The translations under genes and the position numbers were made by a program. From positions 163,057 through 227,056 of the forward strand of contig NOKP01000047.1 of NCBI GenBank assembly GCA_002682825.1: 64,000 nucleotides of DNA. Reading direction: 5' to 3'. The stretch comes from Neonectria sp. B-13 (lineage: Eukaryota > Ascomycota > Sordariomycetes > Hypocreales > Nectriaceae). Of this stretch, positions 45,501-58,379 are shown in pieces; position 1 is the stretch's first letter, and every line of letters begins with the position of its first letter. The notes beneath the pieces were generated by a model. That model did no database searches. It was given only the letters and a program-made list of their open reading frames with translations, and was not told the DNA's origin.

Positions 45501-47779
45501 AAAATAAGTTAGTATATTTAAGCTAATTACTTCTAATAGTAGGATTAAGAAGATTAACTAAGGACTAATACTTACCTAACTTGGAAATATAGCTCTTATT
45601 AGTGCTAAGATCTAATGTAATACAATTGATCTAGTAAGATTAAAACCTATTAGAATTAAGAAGAAAAAGAAAGAATAGACTCTATTGCTAAAGTACTAGA
45701 AAATAGGTATTAACTTTAATGCTAAACTAGGAATATTAAGACCTAAGTATAAAAAGAAAGTTATACTACTAAATTTAGTCTATCTTTATAATAATAGAAC
45801 CACTTATATAAATACTCTATAGGTAATAATAGAAGATTTCTTTAATCTTTAGGTTAATAGTAGAGAAATTAAGGTTAAAGAAGGCTAGGAAATAAAGATA
45901 CTATTAATAGAGAACTAGTATAAGAAGAAACTTAGCTCTTACTCTTATTTTATAAGCTTAAAAAGCTAAAAGTTCTTAGATAAGGTATTTAATACTTTAT
46001 ATAATTAAGGATAAATAAACTAAGCCTATAGGCTAATACCTTTTACTAGTTTAGTATTTATAGTATAGTAGATAGTTAGTAGAAAAGAAAAGAATAGAAT
46101 AATAGTTAATCTTTAAGCTCTTAATAATATTATCTTATTAAATACTTACCTTATATTACTCTAAGGAGATATTATTATAAAGTTATATAATAAGAAATAA
46201 ATTATAGTAATTAATACTTAGAGCTTCTTTTATTAATTCTTAATATAGTAGAAGTATTATAACTAGTTTATAGTAATTAGTTACTATAGGATAGAACAAT
46301 CTAAGGTTACCTTAATAGGATTCTATAACTTTCTAGCTTATATATAATAATTTATAGACTAAATACTATAGTTATATTTAAAGTTTATATAAGTCTTTAT
46401 TAATAATATTATTATAACTACTAATAGTAATAAAGAGTTCCTAAAGAACTTATAAAAGATCTTCTAGCTTTTTTAAGACTAAAATATTACTTTTTCCCTA
46501 GAAAAAGTATTTATTAGTTATTAGTTAATATAATTATTTAAATTCTATATTAATAAACTTAGTCTAAGTAATATAGAAAAGTAAGTTAAAGTATTATAAA
46601 ACCTTAAGTTCTTTAGTATATTCTAATAGCTTAAGAAATAGATTAGTATAATTAAATAGCTTTAATATTTTATCTATTAGTTTATTAGTAGGATTATACT
46701 CTTATAAGACTATAAGACTAATATATTAATAAAAGTAAAAGCTAAAGAGAAGCTAAGAAATAGACTAAAATGAATAGTATATATAAGTAAAATAACCTTT
46801 ACTCTTATAGAAAAGAAAGAGAAATACTTTAAGGAAGTTAATTCTATTCTTACTAATATAAAGGCCTTATATTATTTTAATCTAGACTAAGAACTATTTA
46901 TATAGCTAAATAGCTCTAAAGAATAAAGCATAAGAAGAATCCTATTCTATCTTAATCCTAAGTATGCTTAGAATGACTAGAGTATAATTCCTAGGAAAAC
47001 TATTTAGCTAATTTTATATCTAAGCTAAACTCTATAGAATATAGAGAAATAATACTAGTCTATTAAACTAGAAATAGTAGGACTTATTTAAATATATTAA
47101 AAGATAAGAATAATATTATATTTAACTAAAGGAAAGAAAATATAAGTCTTTACTAACTATATAGCTATAATATTTATTATTAGAAGTATATTAACCTTTT
47201 TAGAAAATAAGAGAATAAATAAGAGACTTACTATTACTATATAGTATATAAGCTAATTCCCTTTAGAGGTTAAATATATCCCTAGCCTAACTAATATAGT
47301 ACTAAATGCTTTATCCTACCTTTAAGGAAAGGAACTAAGTAGTAATCAGTTAGCTAAGGGTAAACTAGACTAACTATAGGAAGATAAATAAGATCCTAAA
47401 CAAATCTTCTACTTTACTAAGTTAATAGTACAGTCTATATTATATAAAGAGATTAAATAGGAATACCTTAAGAAAGACTAATAATATTATATTATTAAAT
47501 AACTAGGAGATTAAAATAAAATAGTTAGATTCTTATTTATCTAAATCAAAGGGCTTTTATACTTAGTAAAAGCTAATAAAAGGAAGTAAATATATATTCT
47601 AACTAAAATAGCTAAAGTACTTATTAAGAAAACCTACTTCTATAAGTACTATCCTAAGGAAATATAAATATAGTATAATCTTTCCTTAAGCTTTATTATT
47701 TATAAATTATAATAAAAGATTATAGAGTATATAATAGACTATAATATATATAATAAGAATAAGAATAATTAATAAAAGC

Positions 47780-48880
47780 TTTCTAAAGAGCTTATACTTA
47801 TTATTAGTCTATTAATTCTATTTTATATAATTATAATCACTATTGAAACTACTGTTTGGACTACTATTTCTGCTTATCCGCGATTGCGCTGAATCATGTG
47901 TTTCCTTTGCTTAAGCTTAACAGGGGGATAGATCTTTGGATTTTGAACCTAATTATTGACTTTTGCCCCCTCCATAGAACTCCCTCCGCCAAATCCCTCC
48001 ATACAGCTTTGTGGCCAATGTTAGAGATGACCATAGGATTCTCTTGCTTTCCAATGCAGTCATTACTCCTTCGGTTGCAGGTTGGTTATTACAGCGTTGC
48101 TCATTAGCTATATAACCCATAAGATACAGTCATTATGCTTCAGACTATCAATAAACCTCTTCTCTATATTGGTAGTATTGCTATTCCTTTCTAGCTTTAA
48201 AGCTAGCCCCTCTAGAAAGACCTATTCTATTGCAATCCACTAGGCTATTACTCTATTAGGCTAGATTCCATCTTATAGTAGGATATAATAACTAAAGACT
48301 ATTAACTAGGCTAATTCCTTAGCCTTAGGGCATTGATTAGTTTTAACCTCTTTTATATCTTATAGGTTAGACTTTTGAACTATAATTTGCAGCTTAGAAA
48401 TAAGGCTTAGATCTGCTTGAAATAGGCTATATAGGTCATATAAGAGCCTATAAGTGTAGCTTAGCGAGGGCTCGCTGGGCTATAGTGCGATTCAGAAGGA
48501 AGCAGTCATCTTATATGATTGGTTATATGGTCTTTGTGTTATATGGAAGGTCGGATGGAATGCGAAGGGGTAACCTAGAAAGCACAGAGGTTAGCTAGGC
48601 TTTTATCCCAAGGGGTTTTAGCCTTTTCCAAGATCTAGCTTTTCCAAGGTCTAGCTTTTCCAAGATCCAGCTTTTCCAAGATCTAGCTTTTCCAAGATCT
48701 AGCTTTTCCAAGATCTAGCTTTTCCAGCTGATTAGGGCAGCAAAACTTACACCTTAACTTTACAGTAGAAACTTTTATCTCCTTAAGTTATTATTGCCTT
48801 AGGCTTAGGTATTAAGCCTATTATACTATTGTTTTTTCTATTTTCTTTTATACTATTTAACCTTTAGCCTCTTCTCTAGG
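47780..48880. mobile_element. Insertion of about 1.1 kb inside the integrase, partly escaped RIP
   Basis: Between the integrase zinc-binding remnant and the catalytic core there should be roughly 130 bp; here there are about 1.1 kb. Two stretches inside (about 47850-48110 and 48460-48730) have near-normal GC and still contain CA/TG dinucleotides, unlike the surrounding element. A 16-bp tandem repeat lies near the right side. The exact borders and any target duplication are not resolved. It could be a nested transposon, a MITE-like insert or captured DNA. Confidence 0.5.
48623..48727. repeat. 16-bp tandem repeat, six and a half copies
   Basis: CTTTTCCAAGATCTAG is repeated at 48623, 48639, 48655, 48671, 48687 and 48703, with a partial copy to 48727. 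Copies 2 and 3 differ from the consensus by one base each. Copies are head-to-tail with no spacer. Confidence 0.9.
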
Positions 48881-50789
48881 TATATATTACTAAGGACTAT
48901 TATATCTAAATATAATTATAATAGACTTTATTAAAGGACTATTAGTAGTTCCTTCTACTAATAAATTATAGAAAAACATAGGAAAGTTATTCTTTAATAA
49001 TCTACTTATAGTTATTTATAAGTTCTCTAAAATATACCTTCTAATCTTAGGTAATAATTAATATACTATATAAGACTAGGTATATACCTTATATATTAAA
49101 CTTTTAAAGAGTAACTAAGGAATTCCTAAGAGAATTATCTTAGATAAAGACTTTAAATTCCTTAAAGATATTTAATAGAAAATATAAAATACCTTTAGAA
49201 CTAGCCTTATAATATCTATAGCTTAGTACCTATAAATAGATAGAACCTTAGAATATTATAATTAAACTATAGAAGTTACTCTAAGATATTTTATTAATAA
49301 CTTTCTAGATAAACTATAAGTATATATATTAGTTCTATTATAATTCTCTTTTAATAACTTATATATATTTATAATTAAATAAGCCCTAAGTAAACTTATT
49401 ATAGGCTAATAGATAGATAATAGACTTTAATATCTAAAGGAAGGTAATATACTACTTTAATAAGATATTCTTTATAAAAAAGTCTAACTTATAATTATAT
49501 AAGTATAAACTATTATAAAGTAATAATATAACTTCTAATATTAACTAGTTAAGTATAAGCCTAGTAATTAAGTATAACTATAACTAGGAAAAGAATACTT
49601 AGTAATAGATAATTAAATCCTTAAACTTAAGGAATAATATACTAAATTATATAAAATTATAGAAAGGATTAGCTATTTAGTATACTGCCTAAAGATAGCT
49701 AACTATCTTAAAATCTACTTAGTAGTCTTAATAGCCTACTTAAAGCTAGTTAGTAAGCTAAAGAAAAGACTTAAGCTAGTTAAAGTTAAAAAGATTAGAC
49801 TAGATTAATAATAGGATAAATACTAGTATTATAAGGTTAATAAAGTAATTAATTAGTATAAATATAAGTAAGGAAAGAGTAAGATAATAGAGTATCTTAT
49901 TATCTAAAAAGATTATTTAAATAATTATAACCTTTAGCTAAAAGAAAATATAATTAATATAAAAGATATTATCTAGGATTTCTACTAAAAGCATAAAGTA
50001 AAAGAAGCCTTAGAATTAGCTTTTAGGAAGAATATAGAAGGGCTTATAAGCATTTCTAGAACAATAGAAAGCTCTAACTAAGATAAAGAAGCTAAAGAAG
50101 CACTTAGTAAGATAATACTAAGTATTAAAAAAGAGATTATTTTAGTATAGAAACCTAGCTTAAGTATTAGAAGGGAAGTCATATTAGTAAGAACCTATAT
50201 AGAAATATCTAGAATAGAAATAGTTCTTACTAAAAACTAGCTACTATTATTATTAAATACCCTAAGTAATTAGGTAAAATAACTAGCTAAGTATAAACCT
50301 AGCCAACTAAGGAAAGAACTATAGGTAATTACTTCTTAGGGACTAAAGAGAGAACCTAGATAGCTAAGGAAGATACTTAGAATAAGTAAGAAAAGAGGAA
50401 AACCTTTTAAATAAAGAGAGAAATAAGGGAAGAATAACTTACTATAATAATTACTACTTCTTAAATAAGATTATTAAAAGGCTATATAAGTATAATTATT
50501 ATCTTATTCATAGGAATTTTCTTAGTTTTATTCTTTTTCTTCTTTTATTACTTTTTATTTACCTAAGATAGTATTAATTACTATTTATAATCCTAGCTTT
50601 TAGTACTAATACTATAAGTATATCTTATAAAAGTGCTTAGAACTTATATTCTTAAAGCTATAATAAGAGCTCTTATAGTAACTAAGATAAAAACCCTACA
50701 ATAGGACTAATCTAAAAGTATAACCTTAACTAGTGCTAATAGTATCTTTACTAAAAGGTAAGTAGACTAACTCTAACTATAATAGTTAG

Positions 50790-52740
50790 AAGCACTTTGG
50801 ATAAATCTCAGGGAAATCCCAGGGAGTAATAATAAGGCAAAAGCTCAGTAAATCTCCTACTACTATAGCAATAGTTATTACCCTACTACAATTAATACAA
50901 TGCTAGCAATATAACCTAAAGTGCCCTCTCTTTATGCTTTATTACACCTAGAGTTCTATGTAACTTTACTCTTCATTGCTAAAGCCTACTACACTAAGAT
51001 ATACCCAATCATAGACCATTCCTAGTTCATATAAGCTTAGACCCCTATCCTTCTCATAACTAGGCTTTCTACTAAGACTTTACTACTACTATTGTAAAAA
51101 ACAATTAGACTCTTAGGTATACTGGATATTATTATGCCCTAGAACTATATAGTAATAAAAACATACTATATACTGTCTCTAAAGCTTATCATTTCTATTA
51201 CTAGGTTTATAATAATCTAGCAATTCATACATTCTTCTATACCTAGGCTAATTACAATAGCTATAACCTAGACAAAGGATTTATCAAGTTCCTAGGATTA
51301 AGAGCTATATACTATTACTATAATCCTAATAATAATTAATATTTAGACTCTATTACTATAGCTATATACCCTCTTAAGCCAGAGGAACTTCCTCTAGTAA
51401 CTCCTTAAGTAACTAACTAGTTTATACCTACTCAAGCTATTATACAGTCTACATTATAATACTACCTTTCTATGATTTCTATTAGCAACTTAGATAATAA
51501 TACTATAGCTCTTAGCTATCCTACTTATAATAGTTATAGACATTTTACTATAGACCTTCTTAATGCCTTAACCTATATAAATAGGCTTTATACACTAGAT
51601 GCTAATAACTTCCTAGGTACTTGCATAAGAAATACTAAGCTATATTCAATCTTTACTAAACTCCTAGAGCAATAGTATAGAGTAAAGACTAATAAGGAAG
51701 TCTAGGCCATTTAGGAAGAAGGTTATACTATCCTTAAGGCAGTTAAAGACTATTTTAGCATTTAGAAGTTTATTACTATAATGTATACCTACTTCCCTAA
51801 GACTAATACTTCCTTAACCCTATACCTTAGCTTAAATCTTTATAAGATATAGTCTATAACTTTATACTATTAAGCTATAATTCCTTTCTATCTTCCTTAA
51901 GATATCCTTACTATACTATTACTAGTTCTAAAAGACCTATTTACTACTCTTAAATATAAGTATATAATTAGTTTAATAGAATATCTCTAATAATACTCTA
52001 CTAAGATTCTAAGGTAGACTTTATTATTAATCTTTATAGAACTTAAGATCTTAGTACTTATACTTATCTACTTATTTATTATTTATATTAATATTAAAAT
52101 GAATAAGGAAAAGGTCTAAGTATATATAGTAGTTACTAGTAACTAATACATATTATTCCTAAACTACTAATATACTTATAACTTTACTAATTTCTATTAG
52201 GTAGTATAGAATTAAACTTACTCTAATATTATATTAGAATAAACTGCTTATTTTACTAACTTCTCTTATAGGTATATAGTTAAAATGGATAGCCCTTTAG
52301 TCCTTCTAGACCTTTTATCTACTATCTTTATATACCTAATTAAGAATATACTTAAGCAATTAGTATTTTCTAATATTAAGCTCTTAAGAGTATACCTTTA
52401 GGTTATATTAGAAGAACTAAGCTCCTCTAAATAAAACCTTTAGGCTTTCCTCCTAATAGAAATCCCTTATATTAATTATCCTATTACTAAGTATAAACTA
52501 GGAAAACCTATAACTATCTAGGCTACTACTAGCAAGTATACTAGCCCTCTTAGACCAACTTCTAAACCAACCAATAAGGATAGTAACCTAATTATATAGA
52601 AGATCTCTTTAGCTAATATAGGTAATAATATCTAAGACTACTTTAATACTAATCTTACTAAAGGAAATGCTTAAACTCTACTATAATTATTAATAATATA
52701 ATAATACTAACTATCCTAAATAGAATAAAGGAACTATAGA
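50790..52740 (+). pseudogene. Extra degraded reading frame between chromodomain and 3' LTR
   Basis: From 51472 to about 52740 one + frame can be followed for roughly 420 codons with only TAA and TAG stops, typical of a RIPed coding sequence. Its first 67 codons (51472-51675) are still fully open. The preceding 50790-51470 is also less AT-skewed. I do not recognise the product. It may be an accessory gene of the retroelement, a captured gene, or gag of another element inserted here. Confidence 0.45.
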
Positions 52741-52940
52741 GGCTAGGTAAAGTTACTTATATAATAGAAGGAAATAGGAAGAAATTCTATAGTAAAGAGC
52801 TATTCCTATTCGCTTTACTATCTATAATTACCTTAGGATTTTAATAGTTAAACTTCTATTTTTACTTTATTTCTTTTATTATATATTATAGATTACTTAA
52901 GTACTAAAGGTAATACTCTTTCTTTTCTTCCTAGGGCAAT

Positions 52941-53329
52941 TATTATAGAAATACCCTAGAATACCTAGCTAAAAGTCTTTAGGACTTTCTAGCTAGATAT
53001 TTACTAGGAAATCCTATAGAGTTAGAGAACCTTATCTCTAGAGGACTTCCTATAGATTTTCTAAATATCTTTTAGGCTTTTCTTAGTAGGGAAGATAAAA
53101 GGGAAGATAAGAAGGAAATTAGGAAGAGAGAAACTATGCCTTTTATACTTATAAGAATGAATACAATTTGATCTAGAAGATTATAATCTAGAAGATCTAT
53201 CTCTAGAAGAGACTCTTTCTCTAGAAGAGATTAATATATGCCCTAGAAGGGTATTCTAATTGGCCTAAAGCCTACCTTTCCTTTGTCTTAATACTTTCTA
53301 TCTGTATTATAGAGCTGGTTTCTATAATA
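52941..53329 (+). repeat. 3' LTR
   Basis: 389 bp, partner of 42171-42559. It starts TATTATAGAA and ends TTCTATAATA. GTATT follows directly (53330-53334) as the second copy of the target duplication. All differences from the 5' LTR are transitions. Confidence 0.88.
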
Positions 53330-53334
53330 GTATT

Positions 53335-56300
53335 TATAACCCTAGAAGGCTTAGAACTATAGAGTGCTTTAGCTAAATATATAGTTATATAAATAAAAGC
53401 CTATTAATATACTATAAGAAGTTATAAATAATACTAAAAGGGGAGAAGCTAAGTAACCTTATATAGAATAAAGGACTTTATAGTATAGTTCTAGAGTTAT
53501 TAATAAAGAAAGCATTTAAGACCTTAAAGGCTAAGTCTAAATACAATAGAAACTAGGATTAGAAGAAATATATTAAATTATTAACTCTTATACAATTGAT
53601 TGCCTTTAGCTCTTATCTCCTAGGATGAGCTAATAAAACCCTATCCTTTGCTATTTCTTTACTTTCTACTTTATTATTCTAACTATTCTTTAACTAAAGG
53701 TTTAAAGGCTTAAGAGATTATATATACTCTTATTACTAAGCAGTAGAACTAACTAGCTGAATAGTCTTAGTCTAAGCTAATACTTATAACCTAGTTATAA
53801 GTTATACCTTTCTCTTATTATTATATATTATAGCTCTTATATCTTTTTATATTAGCTTTCTTAAAGTCTATCTTACTAATGCATAATGTATAAGCTTAGA
53901 CTTTATATATCCTTTTGTATACAAGAGGAAGCAATAAGGCATTCAAAGGGAGTTTATACTAGTAAGATAGCCTTAGTTCCTAAGTTAGTTATCCTTAGTC
54001 TAGTATTACCTAGTTATCCCTTATTGCTTAATATCCCTTCTTCTACATTCTCCTTTAACCTATAGTATTATAATTCCTTATAGTACTTACTATTAGTAGT
54101 TAGGATAAGAAGTAGAAATAAGCTAGATTGCTTAGTAAGAGTCCTATAAATTATTAATAAGTAGTCTACCTAGACTAGATATATAAGTAGCTAACTGACT
54201 TCTAAATGAAAGCTAGATATTAGTAAAGCTCCCTAATACTCTCTATATTTATATATACTATAAGAAGCTAATACTTACCCTTTTACTCTTTCTATTACTA
54301 TCTTTTTTAATATGTCTTTTCCCTTTAGATTACTTTATAATCTCCTTAAGAGACTTAAAAGAAATATTAGAAGATTATTAAGTATTCATAGGATCTAAGA
54401 ATATAATATACTTACTATTCTTATTTAGTTTAATAAATATAATATAATTATTCTATAGTAAAGCCTAAAAGCTATTATATTCTTATTATATCTTTTTCCT
54501 AAATATAGACTAGAGAGGGTTTTTAGTCTATAAGAATAATAACTAGAAGGAGTTATATAATATATATAGTATTTTAGATTATCTTAAATAAAGAATCTTT
54601 AAAGATAGAAAACTAATAGTAGTTTAGACTTTGTCTTTTCTATTAAGTATATAATAGCTATAATAGACTATAAATCTAAAGCTAGTTAAAAGGTAACTTT
54701 AAAAGAACTTAATAATATCCTTAATTAGATTATAGCCTTATTATTATTCTTATTTATTAGCTTATAAGAAAGAGTTATAATAAAGTATAGTTAATTAACT
54801 TATATAAATAACTTACTTTCAAAAGTATTCTAAGTCCTATAGAGCTTTAAGACTAAATAGATAATTTATATTATATTAAAGAATTATAGCCTAGCCTATA
54901 TTCTAAAGATACTAGTAATAAGTAGATTTTATTTTCTCCTACTTAACCTTCTTTGCTTTTAAAATTCAATCCTAGCTACTATAAGGCTCTTAAATAGCCT
55001 AACTATCCAGTATATACTTATTCAATTAGCTATAAATACTTATAATAAGCTAAAGAAAGTTACTAGTAGAGAACTCTAGCTATAGGCTAGAATAATAATT
55101 ATATATATAATTTATAAAAAAGTAAGAAGTATTAGATATTACTATTAATTAGCTAGACTAAGATAGATAAGTATAAAGAGAAAATATAATAAAGAATACT
55201 ATTAAATCTATATTAACTTAAATAAATCTAGAGCTAGTATTAAGATTTTCTCTAAGAGTAGAAGAGATTTAACTAGTAATTATATAGGAATTCATTAGGT
55301 ACTATAGGCTAGCCTTAAGCTTAATATAATAAACTATAAGATTAAGAAGTAGTATATTCTAGAGGGTAAGCTATTAATATAGAATAATAACATTAGGAGA
55401 ATTAAGCCTTTCTATAAAATCTATAGATATATAAAACAATTGAGATAGTTTCTTAGAGCTACTTAAGATTTACCTATTGAATTAAGTAAGTATCTTATGA
55501 TTATATTCTATAATATTCTATTATTAGATAATATTATTTATAGCTTAGAGCCTTATAATAAATAGTAATAATTACTTTAATCTTTAGTTTACTGTATTCT
55601 AGGCTAGATTGATATTAGGTCCTAAGAAGTAATTGAATTCTTATCTTTTAATATAATAGAATAGCTTAGTAAGACATTCATTTAAGTTATTATACAATAA
55701 TAGAAAGGATATATACTTAAAGGTTATAATAACTCTTACTTCTTATTTAATGAAAGTAGGTTATTTATTAAGCTTAAGAAAGATTATATTCTAGGCTTTA
55801 GTAATACTATAGACTTTACTATTATTAAGGAATACTATAATATAAGAGATAAGTATAAGTTTAGTATTAGTAGCTTATAGTAAATGTTATTCTATATTGA
55901 GTGTATTAAAAATAAGGATAAGGTCTATTGCTTTAATGCTAAGCTAAGATTTTGTATAATTAATATGATTAATAGATATAGCATCTTAAAAGAAAATATA
56001 ATATACCTTAACTACTATAAATACTTTATATAAGTACTATTTGCTAAGTTTATACCTAAGTTTAATATCTTATTTAAGCTTATATAGAAACTATAGCTAA
56101 TAGAACTATTTAAGTATCTATTTATAGTAGAAGTAGTTAGTACTAGCTTTAATAAGCCTATAAATGTTAAATACTTTGCTCTATGATTTCTATAAGTATT
56201 AAAGGTTTATAAGGATTGCTTATTTAAGGATATAATTAGCTTTAGGGAGCTATAGAAAATAGCTTAAAGATGCCTAAAGGTACTAAATAATAGAGAATAA

Positions 56301-58379
56301 GAAGAGAAAAGCTAGCTTAGAAGACTATAAGGCTATAAGTACTTATTTAATAGATTAAGAACTAGTTCTTCTAGTAATAATATAGTTTCTATTATAGATA
56401 TTTATAAAGGGAGGTAAAGCAACTAATAATAGGAGAAGTTAGGGATAGCTATTAAGTCCTAGTGCCTTAATAATAATTTCCTTAGGGCATTAAAGTAGAA
56501 AATAGCTCTAAAGGTTGCCTTATATAGTAATTTAACTGTTAAGTGAATAAAGTAGGAGTAAATAAAAGAATACTCTTAAAATAGCTACTTCTAGCAATAT
56601 TAATATTATATAGAGATAGATCCTTTATACTTACCCTTATTCTAGATATATAAGTAAAAGTAGTAATAGTAAATCTACTTTTAGCTAGTCTAGTAATATA
56701 GAATAGCTAGACCTACTAGTATGACTTAAAGTAGTAGAATACTAATAGAAGAATAAGAAAGTAAAAGACTTTAGCTTTAGTAATACTAATCCTATAGTAT
56801 CTGCCTTAACTGGATTTAGTACTAGTAGGTTCATATAGATAAGTTTTATAAGAGATTTATGAAAGGATTGCTATAGCTTTTGGGTAGCTAAAGGCATTAT
56901 GAATGTTGCCTAATAGTCCTCTTACTTAGGGGGTCTTCTAAAGTTAAGAGTGAATTCTCTATAGTATTAGGGGCTTAGGGGTAAGGAGTCTATGTAGAGA
57001 CCTGCTATTTCTCTGTTAGATGCTGGATAGAGCTTGAGAGGGTTTTTAGTAATGTTCCTTTGTGCTTTTTATAGAAAAATAGTATTAATGTTAAGAGGAA
57101 AGTAAAGCTGGCTGATTGGTTATTAGTTTGCTTATCCTTTAGTTAGGAAACTTAATACTTACCTATTAACCCTATAGCAATTCCTACCATTTAGCTTACT
57201 CTGTCTAGTATTATAGTAGTATACTCTGGTTTAGTAGTATTATTTAGTATAATAAATCTAATAGTAGGTTAGAAAATAGTACTAGAAGTAGTAATAGAAC
57301 TAATAGCAATACTAATTATAGGTATCTTTATTATTATTTATAATTATAATAAGCCTTTTAATACTATTTATAATAAGCTAACTATAACTAAGGACTTAGT
57401 AATCTAGAGAATAAGGAGAGTACTAATATTAATATTAACTAAGTTAGAAGAAGTTAATAGAGATTTATTAGGAATAAGGATACTAAGCCTAAGGATTATA
57501 GTAATTATTATTTATATATATATAGCCTATATTATTTCTACTAATACTAGTAAAGATAAGGTTATAGTACTTAGAAAGGATATATTCTCTAAAAGTAGAA
57601 TTATAAGAGAAGATATTACCTTTAGGGGAGGAAGAGTAATAAATATAATAGTAATAGATATTAATAAAGTAGATATAGGGCTAGCTATACTTAATGTAGT
57701 TATTATATTAGAGTATAAAGTAGTATTAGTAATAATCTTCTTTAGTAGAAGAAGATTACTTAATATTATCTTTAGTAGAAGGGCTAGAGTACTTAGAGAT
57801 AGTAATACTTCTATGCTAATTGCTATACTAGGAGGGCTAGGAGGCCTAGGGGGCTCTTTTTGGTTTCCTTCTAGTCCTAATAGCCTATTCTTATTACCTT
57901 TTAGTCCTTAGCTATTACTGTTTCTATTCCTATTCCTATTTTTATTCTTATTCTTATTATAATCTTCCTCTTTATTATTGCTTAATTCCTTCTAATAAGG
58001 TTTAAGGAACCTAAGTCCTAATAGTCATATTACTCTTCTATAATACTAATCAGTCTCTCTTAGATAATAATACTTATTCTTAAGTATAACTAAATATACT
58101 TATAAGATAATCTTAACTAAGCTTAGTATTTATAATATTAAAAAGCAAATAGTTTAATAATTAGTAAGATTGGAATGTAATAATGAGCTAAAAACAAGGA
58201 ATCCTATGGGGAAACTGTAGTTATAGTAGATATAATATTATTGAGGGTTCTATACTAAGCACTCTAATTACATTAGGCCAGTATCTTGTTAAAATAAGAT
58301 TTAGGCTATGCCTAAATGCCCTAGCTAGCAAATTGTATACTTGTTCCTTAGATATCCAATGAGTGTGTGTCTGTGTCAT
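53335..58379. repeat. RIP-degraded AT-rich DNA right of the LTR element
   Basis: AT-rich, TA-dominated sequence with no intact gene. A + frame from about 55740 to 56420 stays readable with only TAA/TAG stops plus one TGA and is probably a RIPed element ORF of unknown family. The segment 56800-57110 is less affected. Pyrimidine-rich TATTCCTATTCC-type simple sequence lies at about 57920-57980. Confidence 0.55.
55740..56420 (+). pseudogene. Degraded reading frame, unknown element
   Basis: About 220 codons can be read in one frame with sparse stops, far more continuous than neighbouring RIPed DNA. The translation is rich in Lys, Phe, Tyr and Ile and includes runs free of stops for over 60 codons. 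No transposase, reverse transcriptase or other family was recognised. Confidence 0.35.

Larger units (their letters stand above)
43300..50030 (+). pseudogene. Degraded gag-pol of the Gypsy element
   Basis: Multiply stopped + strand remnants, recognised by translating through stops. A protease-like segment with its altered active-site triplet is near 44945-44985. Reverse transcriptase lies at about 46080-46500, including a segment where the two catalytic aspartates appear as asparagines (codon changes expected from RIP). An integrase zinc-binding region spans about 47580-47770, with the Cys positions read as Tyr. The integrase core motif around its first catalytic Asp is near 48925. A chromodomain-like segment lies at about 49840-49990. 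The region from about 43300 to 44900 is probably gag but is too altered to prove. The integrase is split by an insertion (about 47780-48880). Nothing here can encode a working protein. Confidence 0.7.
42171..53329 (+). mobile_element. RIP-inactivated Ty3/Gypsy LTR retrotransposon (chromovirus), complete ends
   Basis: The 11,159-bp element is bounded by two 389-bp direct LTRs and flanked by the 5-bp target duplication GTATT (42166-42170 and 53330-53334). Both LTRs start TATTATAGAA and end TTCTATAATA, perfect inverted termini consistent with RIP-altered TG...CA ends. Domain remnants read on the + strand in Gypsy order: protease, reverse transcriptase, integrase, then a chromodomain. The coding parts are riddled with TAA/TAG stops, as expected when CAA, CAG and TGG codons are hit by RIP. 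The internal region (10.4 kb) is long for the family because of an insertion in the integrase and an extra reading frame before the 3' LTR. Confidence 0.85.

Noticed and set aside
48623..48727. CRISPR-like array
   Set aside because: The units are head-to-tail without spacers and the genome is eukaryotic; it is a simple tandem repeat.
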